Notes: generated from the sequence alone by a model not told the origin. Positions 1 to 8,164 are shown, counted from the stretch's first letter. The stretch is DNA of 15,641 nucleotides from CAZUFB01 sp964619775 (GCA_964619775.1 CAZUFB010000051.1:1-15641); one strand, 5' to 3'. Numbers and translations: made by a program.

Positions 1-2
1 CG

Positions 3-1004
3 GCAAACCCGTGGTTCCAGATAGGGTCGCTTATCGGGCGGCACATGGTGGTGGTCGCGCCGCTGTGCGTGGTGCTCGGTGCGGCGTTTCCGAGCGCCTT
101 CTCGTGGATATCGCCGGGCGTGGAGTTCATGTTCGCGTTCATGACGTTCCAGAGCGCCATGGCCACCACCTCACGCGAGCTGCTCGGCGTGGTGCGCCGG
201 CCGGTGCCGCTGCTGTGCGCCTTGGGCGTGCTGCTCGTGGCGATGCCGCTCGTCGCGTTCGCGCTCGGGAACCTGCTGTTCCCCGACAGCCGCGACACCG
301 TGGTGGGCATGGTGCTCGAGTGCTGCGTGCCGATGGGCGTCAACGGCCTCATGTGGACCGACATTTTCAACGGTAACCGGTCGTTTTCCCTGGCCATGGT
401 GGTCGTCTCCACCGTGCTGGCCCCGTTTACGATGCCCTTCACGATTCAGCTGCTCATGGGAACCTCGGTGCATGTGGACGTGGCGGGCATGATGCTCGAC
501 CTGGTGGCGATGATCGCGCTGCCGGCGCTGGCGGGCATGCTGTGCAACGACCTGTCGCACGGCCGGGCCAACGCCAAGGTGGCGCCGTGGATCTCGCCGG
601 CGGCGAAGATCATGCTCGTGGGCATCCTGCTGTCCAACGCCACGCGCATCAGCGACACGGTGCGCAGCCTCACGCCGCAGCTCGTCGAGGTCGCGCTGGC
701 CATGGCGTTCCTGAGTGCCTTAGGCTACGTGCTGGGCTACACCGTGGCGCGCCTGCTGCGCCGCGACGTGGGCGACTGCATCACGATGGGCGTCACGACC
801 GGCGCGCGCAACCTCACCTCGGGCGCCGTGGTCGCCGCCGCGTACTTCCCGGCCGGGGCGATGTTCCCGGTGATCATCGGGACGCTGTTCCAGCACGTCG
901 TCGCCAGCCTGTTCGGCTGGGCGGTGCGCCGCCTCGACACGCGCTGCAGGCCCCGGGCCGTGCCGCAGATCGAGCAGGCGCACCGCGAGCACCGCGGGGG
1001 GTGA
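3..1004 (+). CDS. BASS (bile acid:sodium symporter) family transporter, 5'-truncated by window edge
   Basis: Integral membrane transporter of the BASS/AsbT superfamily, which moves organic anions (bile acids, short carboxylates and others) usually with sodium. The frame is open from position 3 to the window edge without a stop, and the residues before the first Met (45) read NPWFQIGSLIGRH, so the true start lies outside the window; 333 residues are visible. It is almost wholly hydrophobic, with about eight or nine membrane segments. Family-like stretches are ECCVPMGVNGLMWTDIF followed by a Ser-rich helix, and GVTTGARNLTSGAVVAAAYF, which resembles the conserved GxxN crossover region. The acidic residue usually before GxxN in sodium-coupled members is Thr here, so the coupling ion is uncertain. 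A hairpin at 1109-1132 separates it from the dehydrogenase gene. Substrate cannot be told from sequence. Confidence 0.8.
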   Translation, partial: ANPWFQIGSLIGRHMVVVAPLCVVLGAAFPSAFSWISPGVEFMFAFMTFQSAMATTSRELLGVVRRPVPLLCALGVLLVAMPLVAFALGNLLFPDSRDTVVGMVLECCVPMGVNGLMWTDIFNGNRSFSLAMVVVSTVLAPFTMPFTIQLLMGTSVHVDVAGMMLDLVAMIALPALAGMLCNDLSHGRANAKVAPWISPAAKIMLVGILLSNATRISDTVRSLTPQLVEVALAMAFLSALGYVLGYTVARLLRRDVGDCITMGVTTGARNLTSGAVVAAAYFPAGAMFPVIIGTLFQHVVASLFGWAVRRLDTRCRPRAVPQIEQAHREHRGG

Positions 1005-1026
1005 CCGCGGAGGGGGGTGACCGCGG
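996..1026. repeat. Tandem duplication of a 15-nt unit across the transporter stop codon
   Basis: GGGGGGTGACCGCGG occurs at 996-1010 and again at 1012-1026, a period of 16 bases. The TGA stop of the transporter lies in the first copy and is repeated in the second. Probably a replication-slippage duplication. Confidence 0.7.
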
Positions 1027-1108
1027 TTTTGCGCAGCCCAGGGACGTTCCCGAGGGGTTGTTCCATGGCTGGGACATGCGCGGCGCAGCCGGCCCGCCCT
1101 GCTCCTCT

Positions 1109-1132
1109 CCCGTCGGGGCTGCACCCGACGGG
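1109..1132 (+). terminator. Hairpin, probable terminator of the transporter gene
   Basis: CCCGTCGGG (1109-1117) and CCCGACGGG (1124-1132) form a perfect 9-bp stem with a 6-nt loop about 105 bases after the transporter stop. Only a poor T run follows (CGTCGTTG), so it is a probable rather than a classical intrinsic terminator. Confidence 0.5.
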
Positions 1133-1228
1133 CGTCGTTGCCAAGAGACCACGCCCGACTGGCGGAACAGAGCCTTTCGCCTGTGCCGTCCGCGCGGGGC
1201 CGCGCCCCCGACCGCCGCGCGATTGCCC

Positions 1229-1234
1229 TACAAT
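1229..1234 (+). promoter_or_regulatory. Possible -10 element of the alcohol dehydrogenase promoter
   Basis: TACAAT matches 5 of 6 consensus positions and lies 80 bases before the start codon in otherwise very GC-rich DNA. No good -35 hexamer lies 16-18 bases upstream, so an activator may be needed if this promoter is real. Confidence 0.35.
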
Positions 1235-1314
1235 AGCCGCGACCGGCGCCGCGCGGCCGCCGCATCCGGCCTTTCTGCACGGCGCATCGACTGCGAGGGA
1301 CGGGAGCGCCCATC

Positions 1315-2505
1315 ATGGACCAGCCAAGCGCCAGCGAGTTCTCGTTTGTGTACCATATTCCGACCAAGGTCTACTTCGGTCCGGGCCAGCTGCGGCACCT
1401 GGGCGAGGAGCTCGCGCAGTACGGCAAGCGCGTGCTGCTGTGCTACGGCGGCGGCTCCATCAAGAAGACGGGTCTCTACGACCGCGTCGTCGAACAGGTC
1501 AAGGCCGCCGGCCTCGAGGTCTTCGAGCTGGGAGGGATCGACCCCAACCCCAAGGTTTCCAGCGTCAACGAGGGCGGCAGGCTGTGCCGCGAGCACGGCG
1601 TCGACGTGGTGCTCGCCGTGGGCGGCGGCTCGGTCATCGACTGCGCCAAGTTCGTGGCGGCCGCGGCGTTCTACGAGGGCGACGCCTGGGACATCACCCT
1701 GCGCAAGGTGCCCGTGGAGCAGTGCCTCCCGATCGTGGCCGTGCTCACGCTGGCCGCGACCGGCTCCGAGATGGACGCCATCGGCGTCATCAGCAACCCG
1801 GCCACCAACGACAAGATCGGCCGCAGCTTCCCGCAGATGCGCCCGCGTGCGTCGTTCCTCGACCCCACCGAGACCTACTCGGTGAGCGCGTACCAGACGG
1901 CGTGCGGCTCGGCCGACATCCTGAGCCATGTGATGGAGACCTACTTCGTACCGCGCGACGAGACCATGTACCTGCTCGACGGCGTGATGGAGAGCATCAT
2001 GCGCACCGTCGTGCGCTATGCGCCGGCGGCCCTGGCCAAACCCGACGACTACGAGGCGCGCGCCAACCTCATGTGGGCGAGCTCGTGGGGCATCAACGGC
2101 TTCATCGGCGGCCTGCAGAAGTGCGCGTGGATCAACCACGCCATCGAGCACCAGCTCTCGGCGTTCTACGACATCACCCACGGCCTGGGCCTGGCCATCG
2201 TCACGCCCCGCTGGATGCGCCACGTGCTGGACGAGGACACCGCCTGGCGTTTTTACGACTTCGGTGTCAACGTGTTCGGCATCGACGCGTCGCTGCCGCC
2301 GACGGAGGCGGGTCGGAAGGCGATCGAGGCAACCGAGGAGTTCCTCTTCGACAAGCTGGGCCTGACCTCGCACCTGGCCGACCTGGGCATCGACGAGACG
2401 CACTTCGAGGAGATGGCCGAAAAGGTCTGCAAGGGCGGCACGTTCAACGGTTTCACCCCGATGGTGAAGGACGACGTGCTCGCGATCCTCAGGGCGAGCC
2501 TGTAG
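1315..2505 (+). CDS. Iron-containing alcohol dehydrogenase, YqhD/BDH-type
   Basis: Cytoplasmic metal-dependent NAD(P)H-linked dehydrogenase interconverting aldehydes and primary alcohols, 396 residues, close to the family's usual length (about 380-400). The N-terminal dinucleotide-binding half carries YGGGSIKKTG (44-53) and AVGGGSVIDCAKF (101-113), both typical of the YqhD/butanol dehydrogenase branch. The metal ligands expected for the family are present: Asp201 and His205 in SADILSHVMETY, and His275 and His289 in NHAIEHQLSAFYDITHG, where His279 is the extra conserved His. The ATG at 1315 is preceded by GGGACGGGAG at a workable distance. It appears monocistronic and runs convergent to the S41-like gene 24 bases away. 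By family, it would recycle reduced cofactor by reducing aldehydes during fermentation; the actual substrate is unknown. Confidence 0.92.
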   Translation: MDQPSASEFSFVYHIPTKVYFGPGQLRHLGEELAQYGKRVLLCYGGGSIKKTGLYDRVVEQVKAAGLEVFELGGIDPNPKVSSVNEGGRLCREHGVDVVLAVGGGSVIDCAKFVAAAAFYEGDAWDITLRKVPVEQCLPIVAVLTLAATGSEMDAIGVISNPATNDKIGRSFPQMRPRASFLDPTETYSVSAYQTACGSADILSHVMETYFVPRDETMYLLDGVMESIMRTVVRYAPAALAKPDDYEARANLMWASSWGINGFIGGLQKCAWINHAIEHQLSAFYDITHGLGLAIVTPRWMRHVLDEDTAWRFYDFGVNVFGIDASLPPTEAGRKAIEATEEFLFDKLGLTSHLADLGIDETHFEEMAEKVCKGGTFNGFTPMVKDDVLAILRASL

Positions 2506-2529
2506 GGAGCCCGGCGGGGCCGGCGGCCG

Positions 2530-3831
2530 TCACGCCAGGCCGAGCGCCCGCTCAAGCAGGACGTCGCGTTCGATTTCGGCGGGATCCCAGGAGACGGGCA
2601 CCTGCACAGGGACGCCCTTCCCCATGATCCCGCGACCTTCGCGGGCGCGCCGCGTGGCCCCGACGGGATAGGAGAACACCATGTCGTCCTCGAAGCTCAC
2701 GGCAAGGGGCTCCTGGTAGTCGCTGTCCCCCAGGCTCGCACGGCCCATGGTGGTTGCGCGCCCCTGCGCGGAGGCCATCTCGAGCAGCAGCTCGCCCTCC
2801 CGGCGGCAGCCGATGTCGCTGAGCACCACGACGCGCTCGGGGCCCGCCGGCTCGACGGGCTCGTGCCACTTCTCGGGCAGCGACGCGTCCTCCCACACGA
2901 AGCCGGCCCCGTCGAGCGACCGGACGCGCTCGGCCTCGCGGCGCAGCTCCTCGGCCGGGTTCCCGGCCTGTTCCGCCTCGCGTGCCTGCTGCTCGAGGCC
3001 CGCGGCCATGCGGACGCAGTTGCGGTGCGAGTAGCGGACGTAGAGCCCCAGGTCCCCCATGAACTCTGCGGGCGACGTGGGGCGGGCGACGAGGTAGGGG
3101 ACGAGGGGGACGATGCCGTCGAACCCCCCGCCGCGGCACCGGCGCAGGTCGACCACCAGCGTCTTTGCGCGCGCGATCTGGTCGGCGTGCGCAAGGACGG
3201 TGCGTTCGATGCCATCGGGGTCCGACAGGTCGCAGACCCGCATCAGGAACGCCCCGTCGCCTACGGGGCGCAGCTCGTTGCCCGGGGCCGCCGCGGCGCC
3301 CGCGCCGAGGCGGGCGGGGCGCAGCGTGCGGCGCCCTCCGTCCCCCTCGACCTCGATGCGCCCGGCGTAGGCGAGCACCGTGTCCCAGAGCTCGCGCTCG
3401 GGCGTGCTGCCGTATAGCAGGCGGCCCCGCCTTGTCAGCTCCTCACGCAGGCAGGCGACCTCCTTGCCGTCCACCGCCACGACGCACTCGCCGGGGCGCA
3501 CGCCTGCGTCGCGGGTCGCCTCGACGACGTGGAGACGGTCCGGCGCGGCGCGCACCGAGAACCCCGCCGTCCAGTCGCGCCGCGCGTCGGGGCGCACCTT
3601 GCGGACCGTCAGGCCGGGGTCGCCCAGGGTTCCCAGGTAGCGGCGCGCGGTGCGAAGGAACTCGGCGTCGTCGCCGTGGAACGACCGCGAGTTGAGGAGC
3701 GACAGGTGGGCGCCCATGTAGGGGTTGTTGAACGTGCGGCATGCGTCGGTTCCCGCGTAGTCGTGCTCGACGGCGGAGACGATCGCGTTGAACATGTCGC
3801 CGTACGACGTCCAGTGCTGTTCGGTTGCCAT
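2530..3831 (-). CDS. S41-peptidase-fold protein lacking the catalytic Ser/Lys dyad
   Basis: A 433-residue protein with no signal peptide, so probably cytoplasmic. The order is an N-terminal helical part (1-65), a PDZ-like segment (about 72-130, with AGVRPGECVVAVDGKEV) and an S41 core (about 190-415). The core shows TLVVDLRRCRGGGFDGIVPL (the usual VVDLRNNGGG strand and loop) and a final GIMGKGVPVQVPVSW. In active S41 enzymes the nucleophile sits in G-T-A-S-A-x-E, with the general-base Lys 25 residues later; here the same place reads GCRREGE (341-347), giving Arg344, and position 369 is Asp. It is therefore probably not a classical Ser/Lys protease and may be a binding or scaffold protein, or use another mechanism. 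The ATG at 3831 is chosen because AAAGGAAG lies just upstream; an in-frame extension to 3963 has no ribosome site. Confidence 0.72.
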   Translation of the reverse strand: MATEQHWTSYGDMFNAIVSAVEHDYAGTDACRTFNNPYMGAHLSLLNSRSFHGDDAEFLRTARRYLGTLGDPGLTVRKVRPDARRDWTAGFSVRAAPDRLHVVEATRDAGVRPGECVVAVDGKEVACLREELTRRGRLLYGSTPERELWDTVLAYAGRIEVEGDGGRRTLRPARLGAGAAAAPGNELRPVGDGAFLMRVCDLSDPDGIERTVLAHADQIARAKTLVVDLRRCRGGGFDGIVPLVPYLVARPTSPAEFMGDLGLYVRYSHRNCVRMAAGLEQQAREAEQAGNPAEELRREAERVRSLDGAGFVWEDASLPEKWHEPVEPAGPERVVVLSDIGCRREGELLLEMASAQGRATTMGRASLGDSDYQEPLAVSFEDDMVFSYPVGATRRAREGRGIMGKGVPVQVPVSWDPAEIERDVLLERALGLA

Positions 3832-4057
3832 GCCGCACAACTTCCTTTCCGGCCCGGCGGGCCCTTGCGCGATTTTGGAACGCCGGGCCGTGCTGCCCCG
3901 CGCGACTCGTACGGTCATCGTAGCCGAAGGGCCGCCGGGCGCCCGGCACGACGAGGCGCCCATCCGCGACAGGCGCGGTGGACGCCTCGAAACGCTCTAT
4001 ATACGGGGGCTTGCGAAGCCGGCCTTTCGTCCGTACGCCCGCCCTGCTACCTGCATG
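3832..4057 (-). other. Intergenic region upstream of the S41-like gene
   Basis: Spacer of 226 bases between two minus-strand genes. It holds the ribosome site of the S41-like gene (AAAGGAAG on the minus strand), an AT-rich TATATA near 3999-4004, and a short hairpin GGCTT-gcg-AAGCC (4008-4020) just after the flavoprotein A stop that could be a weak terminator. No gene is supported. Confidence 0.45.
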
Positions 4058-6079
4058 CTATTCAGCGACCGTCTCCTCGGCGGCAGGCTCTTCAGCCGTC
4101 TCCTCTTCGGCGGCAGGCTCCTCCTCGGCGGCAGGCTCCTCGGCCGTCTCCTCCTCGGTGACCGCCTCCTCAGCAGCCGTCTCCTCGGCGGCAGGCTCTT
4201 CAGCGACCGTCTCTTCCGCAGCCGTCTCCTCGGCGGCAGGCTCCTCGGCAGCAGGCTCCTCGGCGGACGCGTCGCCGCCCTCTGCCGGGGCCTCGCCACC
4301 GCCGCCACCACCCATGCCGGAGCTCTCGGTGGGCACGGCGTAACCCTCGGGGTCGTCGCCGTACCAGTCGTCGGCCACGGTGCCGCCGAGGATGTTCTCG
4401 ACGATGTAGCGAGCCGCCTTGGAGCCGCAGAACATGGCGACCGGCTGGCAGGTGCCGCCGCCGTAGACCTCGCCGTCCCAGCCGCTCGTGTTGATGCCGG
4501 CCGCGAACAGGCCCTGAATCGGCGTGTAGCGCGGGTCGACAACCTGGGCGTTGTCGTTGATGCGGATGCCCGAGCAGGTGTTCAGCACGCCCGAGGTCAG
4601 GCGGAAGGCGTAGTAGGGGCCCTCGGCGCCGGGCGACACGAGGTACTGGGCGTCTTTGCCGAAGTCCTCGTCCACGCCGGCGGCGCAAGCGGCGTCGTAG
4701 GCCTCCCAGGTCTCAAGGAACTGGTCGACGTTGAAGTTGGGGATGCCGGCCTGGATAGCGGCGGCCAGCTCCTCCTTGGTGTCGCCGCTGAAGCACTCGG
4801 TGTTGTCGGCGTACGACTCGATCTCGCCGTAGAGGTCCGGGTGATAGTACACGTACTCGCCGGTGGTCGAGCTCACGAACGGCGACTGGAGGCCTTCCTC
4901 GGTGTTGAAGTCGGCGCCCACCAGGATGTCGGCGAAGCCCGAGATGTTCTTGTTGCAGCCGCCGTTCTCCCAGAACGTGATGAGGTCGGGGCCGACGATG
5001 GACAGGACCGAGCCCTCGAGCTCGACCATCTTGCCCGAGGTGCCGGCCTCGGAGGCGAAGCGGATGCCCTCCTGGTTCACCAGGAAGTTCGAAGCCTGCA
5101 TCGAGACGCACACGCCCAGCTGCGAGGTGTAGGCGAAGTTGCGGACGTTGATGAACTGGCCCACGACGCACAGGGTCTTGGCCATGCCGTGCGCGGTCTG
5201 CTCGGCCATGAGGTGGCCGTCGCCGTGCTGGCCCGAGCCCCAACCGTAGCACTTCTCGACGTCCTGCGAGGTGTAGTACCCGCACAGGCCGTCTTCCTCC
5301 ATGGCGTTGGCCATGCCGCCGGTCGCCAGCACGACGGCCTGGCAGTTGATCTGGTAGTACTCGTCGGTGGAGCCGTCGAGCACCTGGACGCCGCTTACCG
5401 TGTAGCCGTCGTCCGACACGACCAGTGCGATGGCGCGGTTGTCGGTGCGGATGTCGACGCCCACGCTCTCGTTTTCGGCCTCGAGGGTCGCGATGCACGA
5501 CGAGCCGTCGCCGAAGCCGTCGCCGTCGCCGTCGACGTAGAAGTTCATGCCGACGTTGGCGTACTGCACGCCATGCTTCTCAAAGAGCCATGCCGAGTTC
5601 ATGCCCTGGTCCATGCACAGTGCCTTCATGAGCATGGGGTCGGCCATGTAGCTCAGGCCTTCGGCGTGCGAGATGCCCCGCGCCAGCGCGGCGGACTCGG
5701 TGAGTGCCTGGCTGGGGCCGTTGCACTCGGCGTGGTTGGTGGAGCCGCCCAGATAGGCGTTCTTCTCGAGCATGATGACGGTGGCGTCGGGCATCTGCTC
5801 CTTGGTGATCATGGCGGCCATCATGCCGCCCAGGCCCGAGCCGACGACCACGACGTCGGCCTCTTCGGTGCGGGCGAGCTCAGACTCGCTGCGCGGATAG
5901 CCGATGCCGTCGGGGTTCTCGTACTTGGTGTAGATCGTGCCGCTCCACGTGGTCGCGCCCTCGGACGCTTCGGCGGCCTCGTCGGCGAACGCGACACCTG
6001 CCAGGGCCCCGGCCCCCGCAAGCGCGACCGACCCCATGGCGCCGCCCTTCAGCAGATCCCTTCTCGAGACGCTCCTCAT
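4058..6079 (-). CDS. Tat-exported FAD-binding flavoprotein reductase A (fumarate reductase/FAD_binding_2 superfamily) with acidic tail
   Basis: A 673-residue exported flavoprotein. Residues 1-32 are a Tat signal (SRRDLLK at 5-11, hydrophobic stretch, probable cleavage after AFA, 30-32). The FAD-binding Rossmann motif VVVVGSGLGG is at 76-85, and the second FAD strand VVLATGG at 249-255. The C-terminal FAD motif QGLFAAGINTSGWDGEVYGGG (522-542) is diverged. Judged by eye against fumarate reductases, the catalytic residues differ: RFASEAGTSGK lacks the usual proton-donor Arg, the HTxGG His is Asn500, and the substrate Arg is Tyr539. Its substrate is therefore probably not fumarate. There is no heme motif or FMN-carrier domain, so a separate electron donor is needed. 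Residues 599-673 are almost only A, E, P and T. The ATG at 6079 is chosen for its Tat motif and for AAGGGAG upstream. It lies downstream of the LuxR gene on the same strand. Confidence 0.85.
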   Translation of the reverse strand: MRSVSRRDLLKGGAMGSVALAGAGALAGVAFADEAAEASEGATTWSGTIYTKYENPDGIGYPRSESELARTEEADVVVVGSGLGGMMAAMITKEQMPDATVIMLEKNAYLGGSTNHAECNGPSQALTESAALARGISHAEGLSYMADPMLMKALCMDQGMNSAWLFEKHGVQYANVGMNFYVDGDGDGFGDGSSCIATLEAENESVGVDIRTDNRAIALVVSDDGYTVSGVQVLDGSTDEYYQINCQAVVLATGGMANAMEEDGLCGYYTSQDVEKCYGWGSGQHGDGHLMAEQTAHGMAKTLCVVGQFINVRNFAYTSQLGVCVSMQASNFLVNQEGIRFASEAGTSGKMVELEGSVLSIVGPDLITFWENGGCNKNISGFADILVGADFNTEEGLQSPFVSSTTGEYVYYHPDLYGEIESYADNTECFSGDTKEELAAAIQAGIPNFNVDQFLETWEAYDAACAAGVDEDFGKDAQYLVSPGAEGPYYAFRLTSGVLNTCSGIRINDNAQVVDPRYTPIQGLFAAGINTSGWDGEVYGGGTCQPVAMFCGSKAARYIVENILGGTVADDWYGDDPEGYAVPTESSGMGGGGGGEAPAEGGDASAEEPAAEEPAAEETAAEETVAEEPAAEETAAEEAVTEEETAEEPAAEEEPAAEEETAEEPAAEETVAE
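4061..4288 (-). repeat. Low-complexity repeat encoding the Ala/Glu/Pro/Thr tail of flavoprotein A
   Basis: Degenerate 12- to 15-nt repeats encode blocks such as AEEPAAEETAAEE over the last 75 residues. This tail holds 31 Glu, one Asp and no Lys or Arg. The third bases vary between copies, so the peptide is better conserved than the DNA repeat, which suggests some selection on the peptide. Confidence 0.8.
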
Positions 6080-6352
6080 ATGTTCATGCTCCCTTCTGGA
6101 CGTGTCGGGCCAGCGGGCGTTGCCGCGGCGCAGGCCCCTCGTGGGTGCCCCCGCTATCCCTGCGTGCAGGCAAAGCGAACCGATCCGCGCCCGGCGGGAC
6201 GCGGCGGCATAGGACACTCTGCTTGCAATGATGGGCGTGGGAATCGGGACCTGCAAGTACGCGTTTTTGGGTGATGCGCTGAAACGGCTGGTAGGGGGTT
6301 ACCCGAATTGTCCTGAAAGCCATGCGGGTCCAATGGAGGAGCGGGCGGGCCG

Positions 6353-6366
6353 TCAGTTGCAGCTGA
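6353..6366. promoter_or_regulatory. Putative operator 1, near-palindrome with AGTTGCAGCT core
   Basis: TCAGTTGCAGCTGA is palindromic at 6 of 7 base pairs. Its 10-base core at 6355-6364 is identical to the core at 8211-8220, upstream of the LuxR and flavoprotein B genes. It sits about 47 bases upstream of a possible minus-strand -10 (GACAAT, 6312-6307), a position typical of an activator site. Confidence 0.4.
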
Positions 6367-6370
6367 GAAT

Positions 6371-6382
6371 ACACCGCGGTGT
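6371..6382. promoter_or_regulatory. Perfect 12-bp palindrome ACACCGCGGTGT
   Basis: Perfect inverted repeat in the region between the LuxR gene and flavoprotein A, five bases from putative operator 1. It may bind a dimeric regulator. It occurs once among the intergenic regions of the window, so support is thin. Confidence 0.25.
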
Positions 6383-6465
6383 CGTAAAGCCCGACTATCC
6401 GCCGGGAGAATGTTTTCGGGAGGGGACTTCCGGCTCTTTGCGTTTGCCACGCAGCCGTTGCGCCT

Positions 6466-8079
6466 TTACGCCTGCGCCTCCTCCACCGCGCTTAGCAGCT
6501 CCTGCTGCGAGTGCACGCCCAGCTTGGCGTAGATACTCTTGCGGTGCGCGTTGACGGTGTTGCGTGCGATGCACAGCTCCTCGCAGACGTAGCCCACATC
6601 GCGGCCGCGGGCGAGCAGGGCGAGGATCTCGGCCTCGCGCGGGGTGAGGCCGCGTTCGCGGGCCAGGGCCTCGCACCGCCGCGCGACCGACTCGTGGCTC
6701 ATGCCGAACAGCAGCGGGGAGAGCGAAAGCAGGTCGCGCTCGGGGAAGAGCGCCGTGTAGGCCACGGCGAGGGCGGCGACGAGGACGAACGCCACGACGG
6801 GCATGATCTGCTGCCCCTGTTTGGCCAAGGCTGAGCTGGCAAGCAGCTCGACGGCGGCAAACCCGGCAAACAGTCCCAAATACTGCCCGGCGAGCACCGC
6901 GCCGAGCACCTTGCGCGCGTCGTCGCGGCGCATGTAGGCAAAGCCCAGCGCAAGCATCCACATCGTGGGGCCCACCAGCGAGGAGCCCACATAGACCAGC
7001 GTGTACGATGCAAACAGCTCGCCCATCGACAGGTCGCCCGCCGCAACCGCGGTGGCGGCCACGCCGCAGAGGCAAAACACGAACGTCGCGCGGTAGTACA
7101 GCTCGAGCCGGTAGGTGCCGCCTGCGCGCATGGCCCCCGCGCAAAGCCCCACGACGAGCGCGCAGACGACCGTGACGACGGCGAACACGCCGGGAAACAG
7201 CGAGACGTCGAGGTGGCCGGGCAGCATCTTGATGAAATAGCACCAGACGAACTGCACGACGCAGGAGAACGTCCCCATGGCGAGGGCGAGGCGTACGAGC
7301 ATGGGGGAGCGTGCGGCGTCCGCGCGCCGGCGCGCGTCGGGGCGGGCCGCCGCGCTGCCGGTTGACGCGCCGTCGGGACGCGCGCCGTCGCCCTCGCGTC
7401 TCTCCGAGCGCAGCAACAGCGCACCCGAGGCAAGGGGAAGCGCCGCCATGAGGAGGGCCTGTGCCGTCGCGGACAGCACGGCGAGCAGGATGAAGGGGAG
7501 CCACTGGGCGCACGCCGCCGTCGAGACGAGCAGCAGTGCCGCACGCAGGTCGAGCCGTGAGCAGTGGTCGCCCCAGGCGAGGGCGCACCAGCCTACGCAC
7601 GCCCCCACCCCGACGCCCACCAGGGAGCTCCAGGCGGAGGGGGCCGTGGGGGCGAACGCGGTGAGCAGTACGGCAGCGGCGGCGCACGCCGCGCCGACGC
7701 CGCAGACGGCGAGCAGGGGCGTTCGGTGCGCGAACAGGTTCGGTTGCAGGGCCCGACGGGGGCGGTGCAGGCGGTATGCGGCTGCGGTGCCGAGCAGCAT
7801 GAGGCTGGCGGCGACGGTCGCGCAGAGGAACAGGGGGTCGTGGACGAGGCCTCCCTGCATGGCCTCGTCGTCGCGCAGGACGCCTTCGAAGCAGAGCAGC
7901 AGGTTGACCCAGGCGAACATCACGGCCATGCCGATCCATGTCGCCGCCTTGCTTTTGAGGGTCCTTGCCGACAGGAACGGCGCGGGACCGCAGGGCGCCT
8001 TCCGTTCGGCGGCACCTTCCGCCTTGGCACCCGTCGGGAATGCCGCGCCCTGCCCCTCGCCTCGCGCGTCTTGCGCCAT
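6466..8079 (-). CDS. LuxR-family transcriptional regulator with 12-helix membrane sensor domain
   Basis: A 537-residue membrane-bound regulator. Residues 1-45 are cytoplasmic. About twelve membrane segments follow in two sets of six (about 46-224 and 259-446), separated by a hydrophilic, Arg- and Asp-rich loop (225-258), an arrangement like a major facilitator transporter. A LuxR/GerE helix-turn-helix ends the protein: GLTPREAEILALLARGRDV (477-495), then ELCIARNTVNAHRKSIYAKL (501-520). There is no receiver domain, so the membrane part probably senses a ligand directly. The ATG at 8079 is preceded by GGGGAGG six bases upstream; an in-frame extension to 8169 lacks such a site. Regulators of this build commonly adjoin specialised reductase genes in Coriobacteriia. 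Here it lies between two flavoproteins, and control of both is inferred from that position and the shared palindrome. Confidence 0.9.
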   Translation of the reverse strand: MAQDARGEGQGAAFPTGAKAEGAAERKAPCGPAPFLSARTLKSKAATWIGMAVMFAWVNLLLCFEGVLRDDEAMQGGLVHDPLFLCATVAASLMLLGTAAAYRLHRPRRALQPNLFAHRTPLLAVCGVGAACAAAAVLLTAFAPTAPSAWSSLVGVGVGACVGWCALAWGDHCSRLDLRAALLLVSTAACAQWLPFILLAVLSATAQALLMAALPLASGALLLRSERREGDGARPDGASTGSAAARPDARRRADAARSPMLVRLALAMGTFSCVVQFVWCYFIKMLPGHLDVSLFPGVFAVVTVVCALVVGLCAGAMRAGGTYRLELYYRATFVFCLCGVAATAVAAGDLSMGELFASYTLVYVGSSLVGPTMWMLALGFAYMRRDDARKVLGAVLAGQYLGLFAGFAAVELLASSALAKQGQQIMPVVAFVLVAALAVAYTALFPERDLLSLSPLLFGMSHESVARRCEALARERGLTPREAEILALLARGRDVGYVCEELCIARNTVNAHRKSIYAKLGVHSQQELLSAVEEAQA

Positions 8080-8164
8080 GCATGCCTCCCCTCGTGCGTC
8101 CGCGCCGGTCGCGGGGCGTCCACATGCCTTCGCCCTTTGGTCGCGGTGCCGGCCTGTTGGGCCC

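Larger units (their letters stand above)
1005..1314. other. Intergenic region between transporter and alcohol dehydrogenase
   Basis: No gene is supported here. It holds the second copy of the 15-nt duplication, a perfect 9-bp hairpin (1109-1132) and a possible -10 element (TACAAT, 1229-1234). Open frames through it are by-products of high GC. Confidence 0.6.
6080..6465. other. Regulatory region upstream of flavoprotein A
   Basis: These 386 bases carry no supported gene. They contain a hairpin after the LuxR stop (about 6432-6456), a perfect palindrome ACACCGCGGTGT (6371-6382), the near-palindrome TCAGTTGCAGCTGA (6353-6366) and a possible minus-strand -10 GACAAT (6312-6307). A stable minus-strand leader hairpin is at 6185-6204. 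A transcript starting near 6300 would have a leader of about 220 bases before the flavoprotein A start. Confidence 0.5.

Noticed and set aside
45..1004. Complete transporter gene starting at the ATG at 45
   Set aside because: The frame continues upstream without a stop and encodes a hydrophobic family-like segment before that Met, so the gene is cut by the window edge.
2506..2529. GC-rich inverted repeat between the convergent dehydrogenase and S41-like genes
   Set aside because: The possible stem is only five bases (CCGGC with GCCGG) and no T run follows on either strand, so a shared terminator is not supported.
3788..6274. Plus-strand open frame of 828 codons across flavoprotein A
   Set aside because: Antisense shadow of flavoprotein A. 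The peptide over 4060-4290 is only the reverse reading of the acidic-tail repeat (GGRLLGRLL type), and there is no ribosome site or domain.
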